Part shown: one piece after another, positions 20,281-29,625 of the stretch
How the letters are laid out: each line of letters starts with the position of its first letter
Numbering within the stretch: the stretch's first letter is position 1
Origin: Blattamonas nauphoetae
Lineage: Eukaryota > Preaxostyla > Oxymonadida
Reading direction: 5' to 3'
DNA length: 64,000 nucleotides
NCBI GenBank assembly: GCA_033064195.1
Contig: JARBJD010000145.1
Span: forward strand, 1 to 64,000
Position numbers and translations under genes: made by a program
The notes under the pieces: generated by a model
The model's database searches: none
Told to the model about the DNA's origin: nothing
The model's input: only the letters and a program-made list of their open reading frames with translations

Positions 20281-21132
20281 TTTTTGTACGAGTTCATTTA
20301 TGATTGATTGTTGTTGTCCGACAATGGTACTCAGTTCCTGAATGGCTTTCACGCAGAAGCAAGAGAGTTCAGCATAATCAACTTGAAGACAATCTGGATT
20401 GGAATCATTCACGACTTCAGGGAATATTTCTTGGATTTGTTGTGCGATCACACCAATGTGTTTCTTCTCACTTTCCTTCTTCAAGCATTCACATTTCTCT
20501 TTGCAGTTCTTCAAGTGTTCTTCATCAGTCTCGCTCTCGATATGCTTCGTTACTTTGTTGATCTTCGAGTCGAATGTGTTGAATTGATACTGCACAATTT
20601 CCACTTTATTCAATTGTTCAAGAACATCGGGATATGGTTCAATGTTTCTTTTGACTCTTCTGTCTGACAGTTGAGAAAAACTTCCCGTTGTGGATATTGA
20701 AAACACTCCTGAACCTGTGTCCTCATCGTAGTAATAGATTGCTGGTCTGTCACATGGAGACCACATTACGATGCCATCACCATTGAACTGAATTCCTGAA
20801 GTTTCTGAAATTGATTGTGAAATGGAAAGGCCGGAAAAGAATGTTGATGACGGATATGTTCCAGGATACTTCGGAAGTGATCCCTCTGAAATGTTCCAAT
20901 TCGCTCCATTCACATTGATCAATCCTCCAATTGTTGGTGTCGCAATGCCGGCTGAACAAGTGATTGATCCATTTGTGTTCACCACTTTTTGGATTGAAGA
21001 TATCGCTGTCTGCTGTGCTTCTGTTGTCTTCTTAAGAGTGTCAACCTCTTTCTGATTCGTTTCTACTTCTGTCTGTAGTGAGTCAATCACTGACGAATTC
21101 TCATTGGTTGTCAAGATATGGCCGTTTTTCAA
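20269..21132 (-). CDS. Tail-fibre-like protein with S74 chaperone domain (Polinton B)
   Basis: The C-terminal half has the peptidase S74 / endosialidase chaperone signature. SDRRVKRNIEPYPDVLEQLN begins the domain at the known self-cleavage site (Ser before Asp), and it continues through KHIGVIAQQIQEIFPEVV and YAELSCFCVKAIQEL. The N-terminus is a coiled coil of about 45 residues followed by a beta-rich, Gly/Ser-rich stretch. In phages such domains trimerise fibres and then cut themselves off. The gene faces the capsid genes on the opposite strand. Polinton C has no counterpart, so it is an optional module near the end of B. The start codon is uncertain. Confidence 0.82.
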   Translation of the reverse strand: MKNGHILTTNENSSVIDSLQTEVETNQKEVDTLKKTTEAQQTAISSIQKVVNTNGSITCSAGIATPTIGGLINVNGANWNISEGSLPKYPGTYPSSTFFSGLSISQSISETSGIQFNGDGIVMWSPCDRPAIYYYDEDTGSGVFSISTTGSFSQLSDRRVKRNIEPYPDVLEQLNKVEIVQYQFNTFDSKINKVTKHIESETDEEHLKNCKEKCECLKKESEKKHIGVIAQQIQEIFPEVVNDSNPDCLQVDYAELSCFCVKAIQELSTIVGQQQSIINELVQKYSP

Positions 21133-21555
21133 AAATTATTGTCCAAATTTTGCGAATTTTGACCAATGTTCGAAACATATCTTCACGAATGTTCATCCAA
21201 TTTTGATCCGGTTTCTATTGATCGATGACTCTCACCGTCATTCAAACAAATATTTTTATTTCAACATTTTAATTCTCTTGTAAAGAACTATTTTGTTTTC
21301 GATCGGGTTCCCAAATAGGCGCCACATTAGTCTTGCCGAGGCTTCGAACCCTCGGTGAGAGTGATGATCAAAAATGAAAAATATCGACAAAAGTGATCAA
21401 ATTTTTCGAAAAAGTGCAAAAATTTGCTTCAATATTTTGCGTTAAATTGATGAAGAAAATCACTGTTTTTGACGAAGTCACTGTGAAAAAATGATGAAAG
21501 ATGGCGCTTTTCACCACTTTTTCAATGTGGTTCTCTATTCGTTCTATACACTACT
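21133..21555. other. Right terminal region of Polinton B
   Basis: No gene is seen. The stretch is AT-rich and ends ...CTATACACTACT at 21555, the Polinton-type terminus. Apart from those last bases it has no likeness to the terminal repeats of A and C. The next six bases, TGGTTG, would be the target duplication, but the left end is outside the window. Confidence 0.6.
21330..21362 (-). repeat. Double-hairpin mini-element, copy 4
   Basis: On the minus strand it reads ACTCTCACCGAGGG, TTCGAAG, then CCTCGGCAAGAC, 33 nt in all. It is the shortest copy and lies outside any gene in the terminal region of Polinton B. Confidence 0.7.
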
Positions 21556-21687
21556 TGGTTGAACTGTAGAAAACGTGAGAAACCCATTGTAAAAAAATTG
21601 ATTCTTGACTGGGAACTAATTGTCAGATTTGTCATCGTCCCTCACCATACGCAGCTTAATCCTCCTCTGGTCCGGTGGAGACCCAAA

Positions 21688-22995
21688 CTAAAGTGGTAGA
21701 GTGGTTTGCTTGAGTCTAGGTGCATTTCTTTGTTGATGAGTACCTGAGCTCGACTCCGGGCGGGTTGATTGGTGTCTTTTTTGAGGGCGGATCATGTGGT
21801 CCGGTGCTGGGACTGGAGGTTGTTCGGGAGGAGACTGAAAAGATAATTGTTTAGCTCGATGCGTTGCGGCGGTGTCGTTTTCGTCCACGTTCTCGTCTCC
21901 AGGGTATGTTGGACATTCCGATCCCTCCTCCCCAAATGTTCGGTGCCACTGCTGTAACAACGTGGAATCTGAATTTGTAAAGAATCCACAATCCCGAAAC
22001 GACGAGGTGATCGTTTCGGGATCCTCGGACGTGTGGAGGGCTTTTTTGAGGGCTTGGCACAAAGTTGATCGATAAGATGAGGCTGTTGTTGCATCGCCTC
22101 TTGAGAAGCTGTCATTCAGGGTTTTCTTAAAGGTTGAGAAGATATACCGATCACATGGTTGCAACAACGATGTTGTGTGGGACGGAAGCCGGATCATGAC
22201 AATACCATTTTTTTCAGCAGCGACTTTGACTTGGTTGTCGTTTCGTGAGCTGTGTCCATCTAGTAAGAGCATCAATTATTCTTGTTGTTTTGTCGATCTG
22301 CGTCTAGAGTTCATTTCTGGAAAAATGTGATCGACCAGAATTTTTCGAAAGATATCCGTCGTCATCCAGCCATTTGAGCCGTAATGAACATTAACCCTGC
22401 AGTTCTTGAGTGACACAAATTCTTGGGCCTCGTTCTTTTTGGGATATAGCATGTGAGCACAAAGTCGGGTTCCATCGGCGGCCGCTACGTATAGTAGGGT
22501 TGCGTTCTCGACCCTTTTACCTTTCTTCACGATCGCAGAAGGTAAATGTACGAAGTGTACACAGTGCATGGAGAGAGAATCTGATAGGCGTAGGGAGGTT
22601 TCATCCAAATTGAATAATTTGTCAGGAGTGATTTTGTACTGCTCCATTCTGGTTTTAATGAATTCGATCCACACGATAATGTTGATCGGAATCAGTGCGT
22701 CAATCCTGGACGGTTCCATTTGGATTGGACGAGAAGTGGATAGACGGGGGGATTGGATCGACAATGAGCGGATGTACGATTTTTTGATTGTAGGACTTCG
22801 GAATCCTTCTTTATGATGTTTTTGTTGAATTGTCTGTGAAGAGAGAGTGACATATTCATGTTTGGCTCTTCTCTCCTTCAATTCTTCTATCAGTTCGAGC
22901 TCTGCTTCTACGTCGTACTGGATCGACGTCACTCGTGATATGATTGCGACAGAGGCCCCTGTATCCTCGTGCAATTTGATGGCCTTATCCATCAT
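21688..22995 (-). pseudogene. Pogo-like transposase, one in-frame stop (element D)
   Basis: This is a DDE_1 (pogo/Tigger-like) transposase. Visible blocks are FNLDETSLRL (first Asp), LLLDGHSSRND (second Asp) and QPCDRYIFSTFKK (third Asp), in the order and spacing also seen in elements E and F. One TAA at about 22276-22278 splits the frame just before the second Asp. The HTH region before the catalytic core is shorter than in E and F. Ends of the transposon were not found with certainty; it lies between the end of Polinton B (21555) and the DIRS-like sequence that begins near 23045. Confidence 0.8.
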
Positions 22996-23044
22996 CGTCT
23001 TTTCTGCCCGATACTCCGCGGTTGCGAGGAGTTTGTGAAGCTCG

Positions 23045-24113
23045 GGCTCGCTCCACTTGTAATGGCAACGAGGCTCATACTCAGGATGATCCAGAAGCTC
23101 GGCTTGAGTCTGGTAGAGATACAGCTCATTCCTGGCGAGATGAACTCGATCGCTGACAGCCTCTCACGACTCCCACCTCAGGGGGAATACTCTCTCACGC
23201 AGTTGGCAATGGACACGATGCAAGGATGAAGGAGCTGCTGGAACGGACGGCCTTGCCATCAATTGGTCCGGGATGACCAGTCTACTTCTACATCCACCAA
23301 TTGCCCTGATTCCTCAAGTTTTGAAGAAGATTCAGAGGGAGGAGCCGCAAGGGGTGCTGATAACCCCAAACTGGTCAGCCCAATTATGGACACCACTCCT
23401 CCACGAGCTCGAGATGAGCTGGATTATCCTGGGGGACTACCGCCAAGTCTGCAGTCTCGACGAGAGGAACAGCAACCTGGCACTACCCCCAGGGGAGGTG
23501 CGAGCAAGTCTACTGGGATTGAGAATAGCGTCGGACAAAAGTTCTATCAAGATGTCACGCACGCAACGATGATGGATGGTGATGTCACTGCATTTTCCGA
23601 AAACAGATATAACTCGAAGGGAGTATGGATTCGCTCCATGAAATACTTCGCAGCCTTCTGCGAAGAAAGGAACTTTTCTCCCTCTTTCATCGCATCGACT
23701 CCACATATACATCTTGTCCTGTGCAACTTTCTTCTCCAGATGAAGAAGCTATTTCCCCCGCCATCTCGATTTTCAGATGAAGTACTCACAAAAATCTCTA
23801 AATCGCTACTCCCCATTCATGGCAGCCTGTCATCACCACATTCACCTCTCGCAGATTTTTGCTATCTCGTGAAGAAACAGAACCCGACCAAACAGAAGAC
23901 AAAGAAGTACGAGTCGATTTGGACCATCAACCTTCTTCTGAATTGGGCTGTCTCCAACCAATCGGCACACAATTCACCACAGCACGTCCAACAACGCTGT
24001 TTTACTCTCCTCCTCGCATCCTCTTATGCGAGAAGAGAGGAGTTGGTGCATCTGAAGTGGAGAGATCTCCAATGGATGGAAACAGCACCACAGAATCAAC
24101 GCTCCTTCAGGCC
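23045..24113 (+). mobile_element. DIRS-like retroelement fragment, broken
   Basis: The first part reads IQLIPGEMNSIADSLSRL, the end of an RNase H domain of the DIRS type. An overlapping frame from 23273 reads LLHPPIALIPQVLKKIQREE, then LITPNWSAQLWTPLL, which is typical of the region between RNase H and recombinase in DIRS elements. A tyrosine recombinase frame follows. The element is broken, is interrupted by transposon E at 24114-24115, and its left part is missing. It is the oldest layer of the right-hand nest. Confidence 0.72.
23263..24113 (+). pseudogene. Tyrosine recombinase part of the DIRS-like element
   Basis: The frame has an N-terminal helical region (RYNSKGVWIRSMKYFAAFCE) like the SAM-like domain of tyrosine recombinases, then LLLASSYARREELVHLKWRDL, which matches the strand-helix around the first catalytic Arg. 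This enzyme would integrate the DIRS circle. The element is a fossil, split by transposon E. Confidence 0.65.
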
Positions 24114-24332
24114 TATCATTTCGGGAAAACCCGAGAATGTGAAAAAAAACGCGAGAAAATCAAGAAGAAATAGCAAACTTTGTTGTTTTATTCCCAAACT
24201 CAAACTATATGAAGATGTTTGTCGAAATCGTAGTTTAAGAAAAAGTTTTAGAGAACTAATGGCATAATACTAGTGGATTGTTCAGAATTTCATTTTTCGG
24301 GTTTTTCACGGGATGATCAACCCATACCAAAA

Positions 24333-25891
24333 ATGTCAGAGAGGCCAATCTCGCCTCCTCTCTCTCCGCTACTGGTCACTCGCAAGCTGGGGGAAGTGGA
24401 GGACAAGTCCATTCCTCAACGAACAACTCGCGCCCTTGCCATCTATGAGAAGGAAGATGTGACACTGGCAGTGCTTTCAGAAGGATCAAACGTCCCGCGC
24501 TCGACCCTGTCCAGAGGAAGAAAACAATTGAAAACTGATGGAGTGATCGGGAAAGAAGGCAGACCAAGTAAATTGGGAACAATCAAAACAAAAGAACTCG
24601 AAAATTTTGTGATTGAAAACATCGCGGACGGAAAAGAGATCACAAAACATCGACTATTGGCTGAAGTGTGATTTTTTTCTCTTCATTCAAGTACAGGCGA
24701 ATCGCCTCTATCATGAACAGAGTTGGGTTTCTCATGATTCACCCAACCTTGACTTATCGTGGATGCAATACCATACCGATCACAGTCCGATCCTCCAAGT
24801 CTACAGTCCGAAAATTATGGAGACTGACCGAATTAACAAAAGCACACCAAACAATATGATATCTTGGATATCATTGCTGAAATCTGTCATACAGCAGAAC
24901 AATATCGTTCCAAGCTTGCTGTGGAATTTTGACGAATCGAGTCTGAGGATCGATTCTTCGAACAAAAGTCCAATTGTATACTTCAAAAATGATGTTCCTC
25001 CTCCATCCAAGAACGCCAATCGTGTCGAAAACGCGACTATATGTTGTACCGTGGCGGCTGACGGAACCAGTCTACCATCAATTTCACTATGGCCCACTGC
25101 AAATCCAGTAAAAGAATGTCTCTCCCTGCCGTCTTTCCGTATCACGCCGTTGTATCGAAATACTGGATGGATAAACTCGAACACATACCGTGAGATCATG
25201 ATCGACCACATTCTTCCCTCCATCGCCAACAAACGCAAAGATCTCAAGCTAACCCGGAATTTTGCTCTCCTTCTATTGGATGGACATCAAACAAGGAATG
25301 ACGAAGAGGTTCTACGTCTCGCTAGTCAACAACGGATCCTTCTTCTTCGATTGCCACCTCACACAACCCACCTTTGCCAACCCTTGGATCGATTTGTATT
25401 TGCGAGATTTAAAAAAGAATTGCATTCGAACTATACTCAGCCTGAGATATCGGGGATTGCAGCCTACAGGCAGGAATTAGCAAGGATTTTACGAATGGCT
25501 CTGAACGATGGACTTCATCCGAAAACAATTCAAGCAAGCTTCCGACAATCAGGCACATGGCCGACTAACGATGAGCCTCTGTTTGTAGCCTTGCAAAAAA
25601 TTCAAAAAAAACAAGGTGTATCAGTCCGTGATCAACTCGGAAGAACGAAGTTATCTATTGAGGAGATGCGAGATATGGCCAAAGAAGCAGATCAAACTGC
25701 CTCTGGAAAACTCCTTACGCCGTTAACCGCACCGGCACCTTCTGTGAAGTCGAAACAAACAACTTTAGATGCGTTCATTCCTCATCGACCTCAAAAAGTG
25801 TCGACTATGCTGGCTTCCAACGATGTATGCCTCTCACTGCCGATCCAACCATGCAAGAGAGAAGAATCTACACCAGATTTTCCCCTTCCTG
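24333..25891 (+). pseudogene. Pogo-like transposase of element E, split by Polinton C
   Basis: The gene begins MSERPISPPLSP, as does the transposase of F (MEKDRPISPPLSP). Exon 1 is 24333-24665, with a helix-turn-helix region. A 31-nt intron follows (24666-24696, GTGTGA...TACAG), and exon 2 starts at 24697. The catalytic blocks are WNFDESSLRID, LLLDGHQTRNDEE and QPLDRFVFARFKKE. Polinton C enters near the C-terminus. On its far side, from 46202, the frame resumes and ends in MLRDDDE before a TAG at 46246-46248, much like the MVRDDD end of F. Until C landed, the gene looks to have been whole. Confidence 0.85.
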
Positions 25892-27385
25892 AGAAGTATA
25901 TAAGTCGATTACCGATACCTACCTACTTCCCAATTAGTACGGAATAAATCACTTCTGCTCTCAAAAACACACATTTCCTTCTTCTTCGGTTTTGATGAAA
26001 TTTGGACCTAATTCTTACATTTTTCGATCAAAAATACTCCAAAAACGGATTGAAGTCTATGCATTGACAGATCAATTGGCACAATCATTTGGTGGTTGTT
26101 TCCAATGACTATTGCTGTCAATGTGTCAATGGGTAAATCGGCATTTTTATTTTATTTACAAATCCACAGGTCCACAGGTCCACAAGTCCACAAAGTCCAC
26201 GGAGCAGAGGTATACTCAAAAGCACATCAATTGTTGGAAAAGGATCCATTGACAAATCAATCGGCACGATCATGTGGTGGTTGTTTCCAATGACTATTGC
26301 TGTCAATGTGTCAATGGGTAAATCGGCATTTTTATTTTATTTACAAATCCACAGGTCCACAGGTCCACAAGTCCACCGACTACTTAGGAAGTAATGCGGA
26401 GATTTGTAAAAGAACTATTCTTCATGCTCACAGCTGGTATATTACATTTATCATTATTGTTTATGTGGACTTTTTACTTTTGATGCCACAATTTTCTTCA
26501 TATTTTCCATTGACAGTTGACATACATTAGAATAAAGGATATTGATAGATATTCCATGTGCAGTACGCTCCGTGGACATGTGGACCTGTGAACCCGTGGA
26601 TTTATAAACAAAATAAAATCCGGGAATTACCCATTGACACATTGACAGCAATAGCAATGGTGAAGACCTATTGTTTCCTTATGCCAATTGATGTGTCAAT
26701 GGATCGACATGTCCACAGGTCCACGGTGCAGGGGCACACTCAGAATGCACCAGAATGACGTGCACAACCTCCCCATGCATCGGGACCATCCGTGGATTGT
26801 TTTGGTCATATTTGATTTTTTCACTTTTTTTCACTCTTATTTAAGGTAATTAAAAAAATGACTTTTTCAAAGTTTACCTTAATTTTTGCGATCATCCAAA
26901 AGTGTACTGACAAGCCTAATATTGGTCTGACGAGTTTATATACGACGTGTTTCGTGTGATCTGAGAAGTATTTCCGGAGTTATGGGTAGTCCAAAAATAA
27001 ACGTTAAACTTTTTTACTTTTCTGATTTTTTAATTTGTATATGAAGAGGAGTTGTTGGCCAAGTTCAAGTACAGAGCCCTCGACGTAATGTTCCAAGATA
27101 CTCAGGCAAAATGGTGCCCTGGTGACTGATGCGCAGAACGATTTGGAGGTTGGATTGGAGACGGATGATCGAAAGATTGTCCCCGGGGTTCATGTTGGCA
27201 GCACTTAGATGTGACCGTAAATCATGCCCACCCAAGACTTAACCCTTCAAGGACTTCGCCAGCAGCAGTCATTTAGAAGGATCGCGATAGAACGATCCCC
27301 AAAGGAGTATCGGGGTGTCTATAGGAAGCTCGTACGAACGTGGGAAGGCTCTTCTCTTCGGTTATTTTTGCCATCTTCAATGTAC
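25892..27385 (+). repeat. Left terminal inverted repeat of Polinton C
   Basis: The stretch matches 44335-46195 inverted. It holds two copies of a 185-bp tandem unit (anchors at 26161 and 26346), each with runs of the 9-bp word GTGGACCTG or its complement, and an inner part with the word CCCCAAAGGAGTATC. No gene is seen. Confidence 0.9.
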
Positions 27386-27410
27386 AATTACAAAAATATT
27401 CTAACCCCTT

Positions 27411-27821
27411 TTAATATTCCAACATTAGATCAACCAGAAATTCATAATACTCTTTGATTATTTTTCCATTGATTGTCTCCGTTGTTTCCATCTCGATTGA
27501 TTCACCAGAACTGTCTTTGAACCAGATTTTCACAATTGATTGGCGAGTACTTAATTCCCATTTCTTTCGCTTGGCAATCTGTTCGTTACAGAAAGCAACG
27601 TATGAATCATTGTGAGCATCAGTCTGAATCCAATCAGCATGGATCGTGAAATTTTGAGGAATATCTTTGGAGATGACTGTCGATGCATCACCGATCTCTT
27701 CCTTCACATGGATGAGCTTACAGTCAAGGAAATAGATGTATTTTTGTTTTCGGGAATTGACAAAATCAGGAGGAAATTGAGCGGTGTGGGAATTCTGAAT
27801 TGAGAAATAGCGTTTGACCAT
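27411..27821 (-). CDS. 136-residue Polinton protein (C)
   Basis: It is the counterpart of 19781-20191 in Polinton B, with the same length. The block KRKKWELSTRQSIVKIWFKD is the best conserved. It is the outermost gene on this side, only 25 bp from the terminal repeat. Function unknown; a virion-associated role is inferred from its constant position after the capsid genes. Confidence 0.8.
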   Translation of the reverse strand: MVKRYFSIQNSHTAQFPPDFVNSRKQKYIYFLDCKLIHVKEEIGDASTVISKDIPQNFTIHADWIQTDAHNDSYVAFCNEQIAKRKKWELSTRQSIVKIWFKDSSGESIEMETTETINGKIIKEYYEFLVDLMLEY

Positions 27822-27863
27822 TGCTGTTTTTAGTAAAAATAAAAAATCAAAAGTGTTTAATCA

Positions 27864-29579
27864 TTAATATCCTCTTTTCCCTTCTTCATACGCTTCTTGG
27901 AGTCGACGATCAATGACATATCGCACTCGTGGTTGTCCATTCTCGATCCAGAACAGCCAGTATGTTGCCTGATGTAATGCCAATATCGGTGGAGGAGGAC
28001 CTTCTGGAGTTGATGTGAAATACGGATCCAGAGCACCCTGATTGATTGGTGTTCCTCTGTAGACAATGTTCACCGATTCTGATGTCGAAATACCTTCCTC
28101 ACCACCTGCAATTTCGCTTCGATCTGTTGGAACCATGAAAGTGAAACTTGTGGCATCCGTTGCAGCTCTACTTCTCACTTTTGTAAAGTCTTGTCCATGA
28201 TAGTGATACGTGATGTGACGAGAAGCACATATTGAATTCTCAAACTCTTCTGTTGCAGAACAACCAATGAAATCACCATTCACCATCATCATTTGATAGA
28301 ACTCTGGCGAGATTGATGACATTGGGAAATTAGGAAAGTTGGATCCAAGCATTTCGAATTGACCAACATATTGAGGATTTCTGAAGACTGTACATTCGTT
28401 TGGTCTTTCAGGGAATAAGCACATTAGATTCATGAGATTGTTGAGTTTGATACTGATGTTTGATCTCACCCCCATGGCATTTGCTTTTGATTGGAACGAT
28501 TGTGTGTCAATTCTTTCTGCTTTCAGGACATAAAGAGTCTTTGAATATGTGTTGATGAGTGATTGTTTTGTTGCATCAGTTATTTGATATCCGTAGCAAA
28601 TCGACGTGACTTTATCAACTGATATATTAAGAACAGTGGAAGTAGATTTCATGAATAAAGTCTTTGCAACGACTCCAGCTGTGCTTTGAAGCTCAAGCAT
28701 TTGGTATTGGTAAACTGGATTTCCGATTTGTGTAAATTCCTGGGTTAAATTGGTGTAATCTCCGTTATGCATAATTTGTATTCGAGATTGACCCACTGTA
28801 TTCAATGCTGACCAACCACCAGAAGCAGCATCAGTTGATTCATGAATGTGTTTTCGAACGACAGTTGATGGTCGAATGGGACAATACACAAGCGAATCAG
28901 TTGTTAAATGGAATCTCAAACGTAAATTACCAAAGATGGAATGTGGATATTGATCAAATGTACTCAATGGCAGTAAATTAACAAACGGAATAACTAATGG
29001 AATAGTAAATGTGATTGATGGGGGAAAAGGCTTGCTGTTTGTGAAAATGGGAGTGTAGTAGAATCCACAGGCACTTGGATCCATTCTCTGGACATTTTCC
29101 CAAAGACTGTAGCAATGCTTCATATTGTTTTTCTCTTCTTGTGACTTGAATGTGTGATACAGAAATGATTCGTGAACATGATTATTCTGGAGTGAATTGT
29201 CAATAATGTTTCCTTGACTATCAACGAGTCTCATATCTCGAATTGCATCTGAGGATGATTTGAATCCGAAGAACATTCCGTACAATCCACCTTCTTCAAT
29301 GTAAAGTGTCTCCGTAGGCTTGGTAACTGAAACAGTGATTGTTAGGTCTATTCGTAAATGACTCTTCGAAAACTCAGTCACATCATGTCCGTCATAGCAC
29401 AATGGAACTTCAATTTCATCTGTGATTCTGCACGGCATTGGAGGATTTGTTGGATGCACTTCTTGAATAGAATACACGTGAGGCTCTGAATCACACTGTT
29501 TTGGCATGTATGATTGGACTTCAATTTGCTCAATTAATGTTGATGTTGGTTTGGATTGATTTGCTCTGATACTTCTCAT
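27864..29579 (-). CDS. Long capsid-type protein 2 (Polinton C)
   Basis: The 571-residue protein matches 18043-19749 of Polinton B. The core block ITFTIPLVIPFVNLLPLS and the C-terminal PPPPILALHQATYWLF block are kept. It is a paralogue of the 620-residue protein that precedes it in transcription order. Double-jelly-roll-type capsid role inferred from length, order and paralogy. Confidence 0.78.
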   Translation of the reverse strand: MRSIRANQSKPTSTLIEQIEVQSYMPKQCDSEPHVYSIQEVHPTNPPMPCRITDEIEVPLCYDGHDVTEFSKSHLRIDLTITVSVTKPTETLYIEEGGLYGMFFGFKSSSDAIRDMRLVDSQGNIIDNSLQNNHVHESFLYHTFKSQEEKNNMKHCYSLWENVQRMDPSACGFYYTPIFTNSKPFPPSITFTIPLVIPFVNLLPLSTFDQYPHSIFGNLRLRFHLTTDSLVYCPIRPSTVVRKHIHESTDAASGGWSALNTVGQSRIQIMHNGDYTNLTQEFTQIGNPVYQYQMLELQSTAGVVAKTLFMKSTSTVLNISVDKVTSICYGYQITDATKQSLINTYSKTLYVLKAERIDTQSFQSKANAMGVRSNISIKLNNLMNLMCLFPERPNECTVFRNPQYVGQFEMLGSNFPNFPMSSISPEFYQMMMVNGDFIGCSATEEFENSICASRHITYHYHGQDFTKVRSRAATDATSFTFMVPTDRSEIAGGEEGISTSESVNIVYRGTPINQGALDPYFTSTPEGPPPPILALHQATYWLFWIENGQPRVRYVIDRRLQEAYEEGKRGY

Positions 29580-29585
29580 TTATAG

Positions 29586-29597
29586 AAAAATAAAAAA
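29586..29597 (-). promoter_or_regulatory. T-rich start motif before capsid-type gene 2 (C)
   Basis: On the minus strand TTTTTTATTTTT lies 6 nt before the ATG at 29579, the same spacing as in Polinton B. Confidence 0.6.
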
Positions 29598-29625
29598 TAC
29601 AATATCACAATTTTCTTTTACTGTT

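Larger units (their letters stand above)
3202..21555 (+). mobile_element. Polinton (Maverick) B, right part, broken
   Basis: Gene order from left to right is polymerase C-terminal part, 192-residue-type protein, integrase, small coiled-coil protein, packaging ATPase (minus), conserved 320-residue protein, a short fragment, two capsid-type genes, the 136-residue protein and an S74 gene (minus). The order matches Polinton C inverted. The right end is ...ATACACTACT at 21555, the same last bases as A and C, while the inner terminal sequence is unrelated to theirs. B is interrupted by A on its left and by the DNA transposon at 4233-12065. It is broken, with two large insertions plus a handful of smaller breaks in the visible part. 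Both flanks could not be compared because the left end is outside the window. Confidence 0.85.

Noticed and set aside
22276-22278. TAA in transposase D as a sign of a TAA/TAG-to-Gln code
   Set aside because: Transposases E and F, the Polinton genes and host genes end properly at TAA, TAG or TGA, so the standard code fits and D is simply broken.
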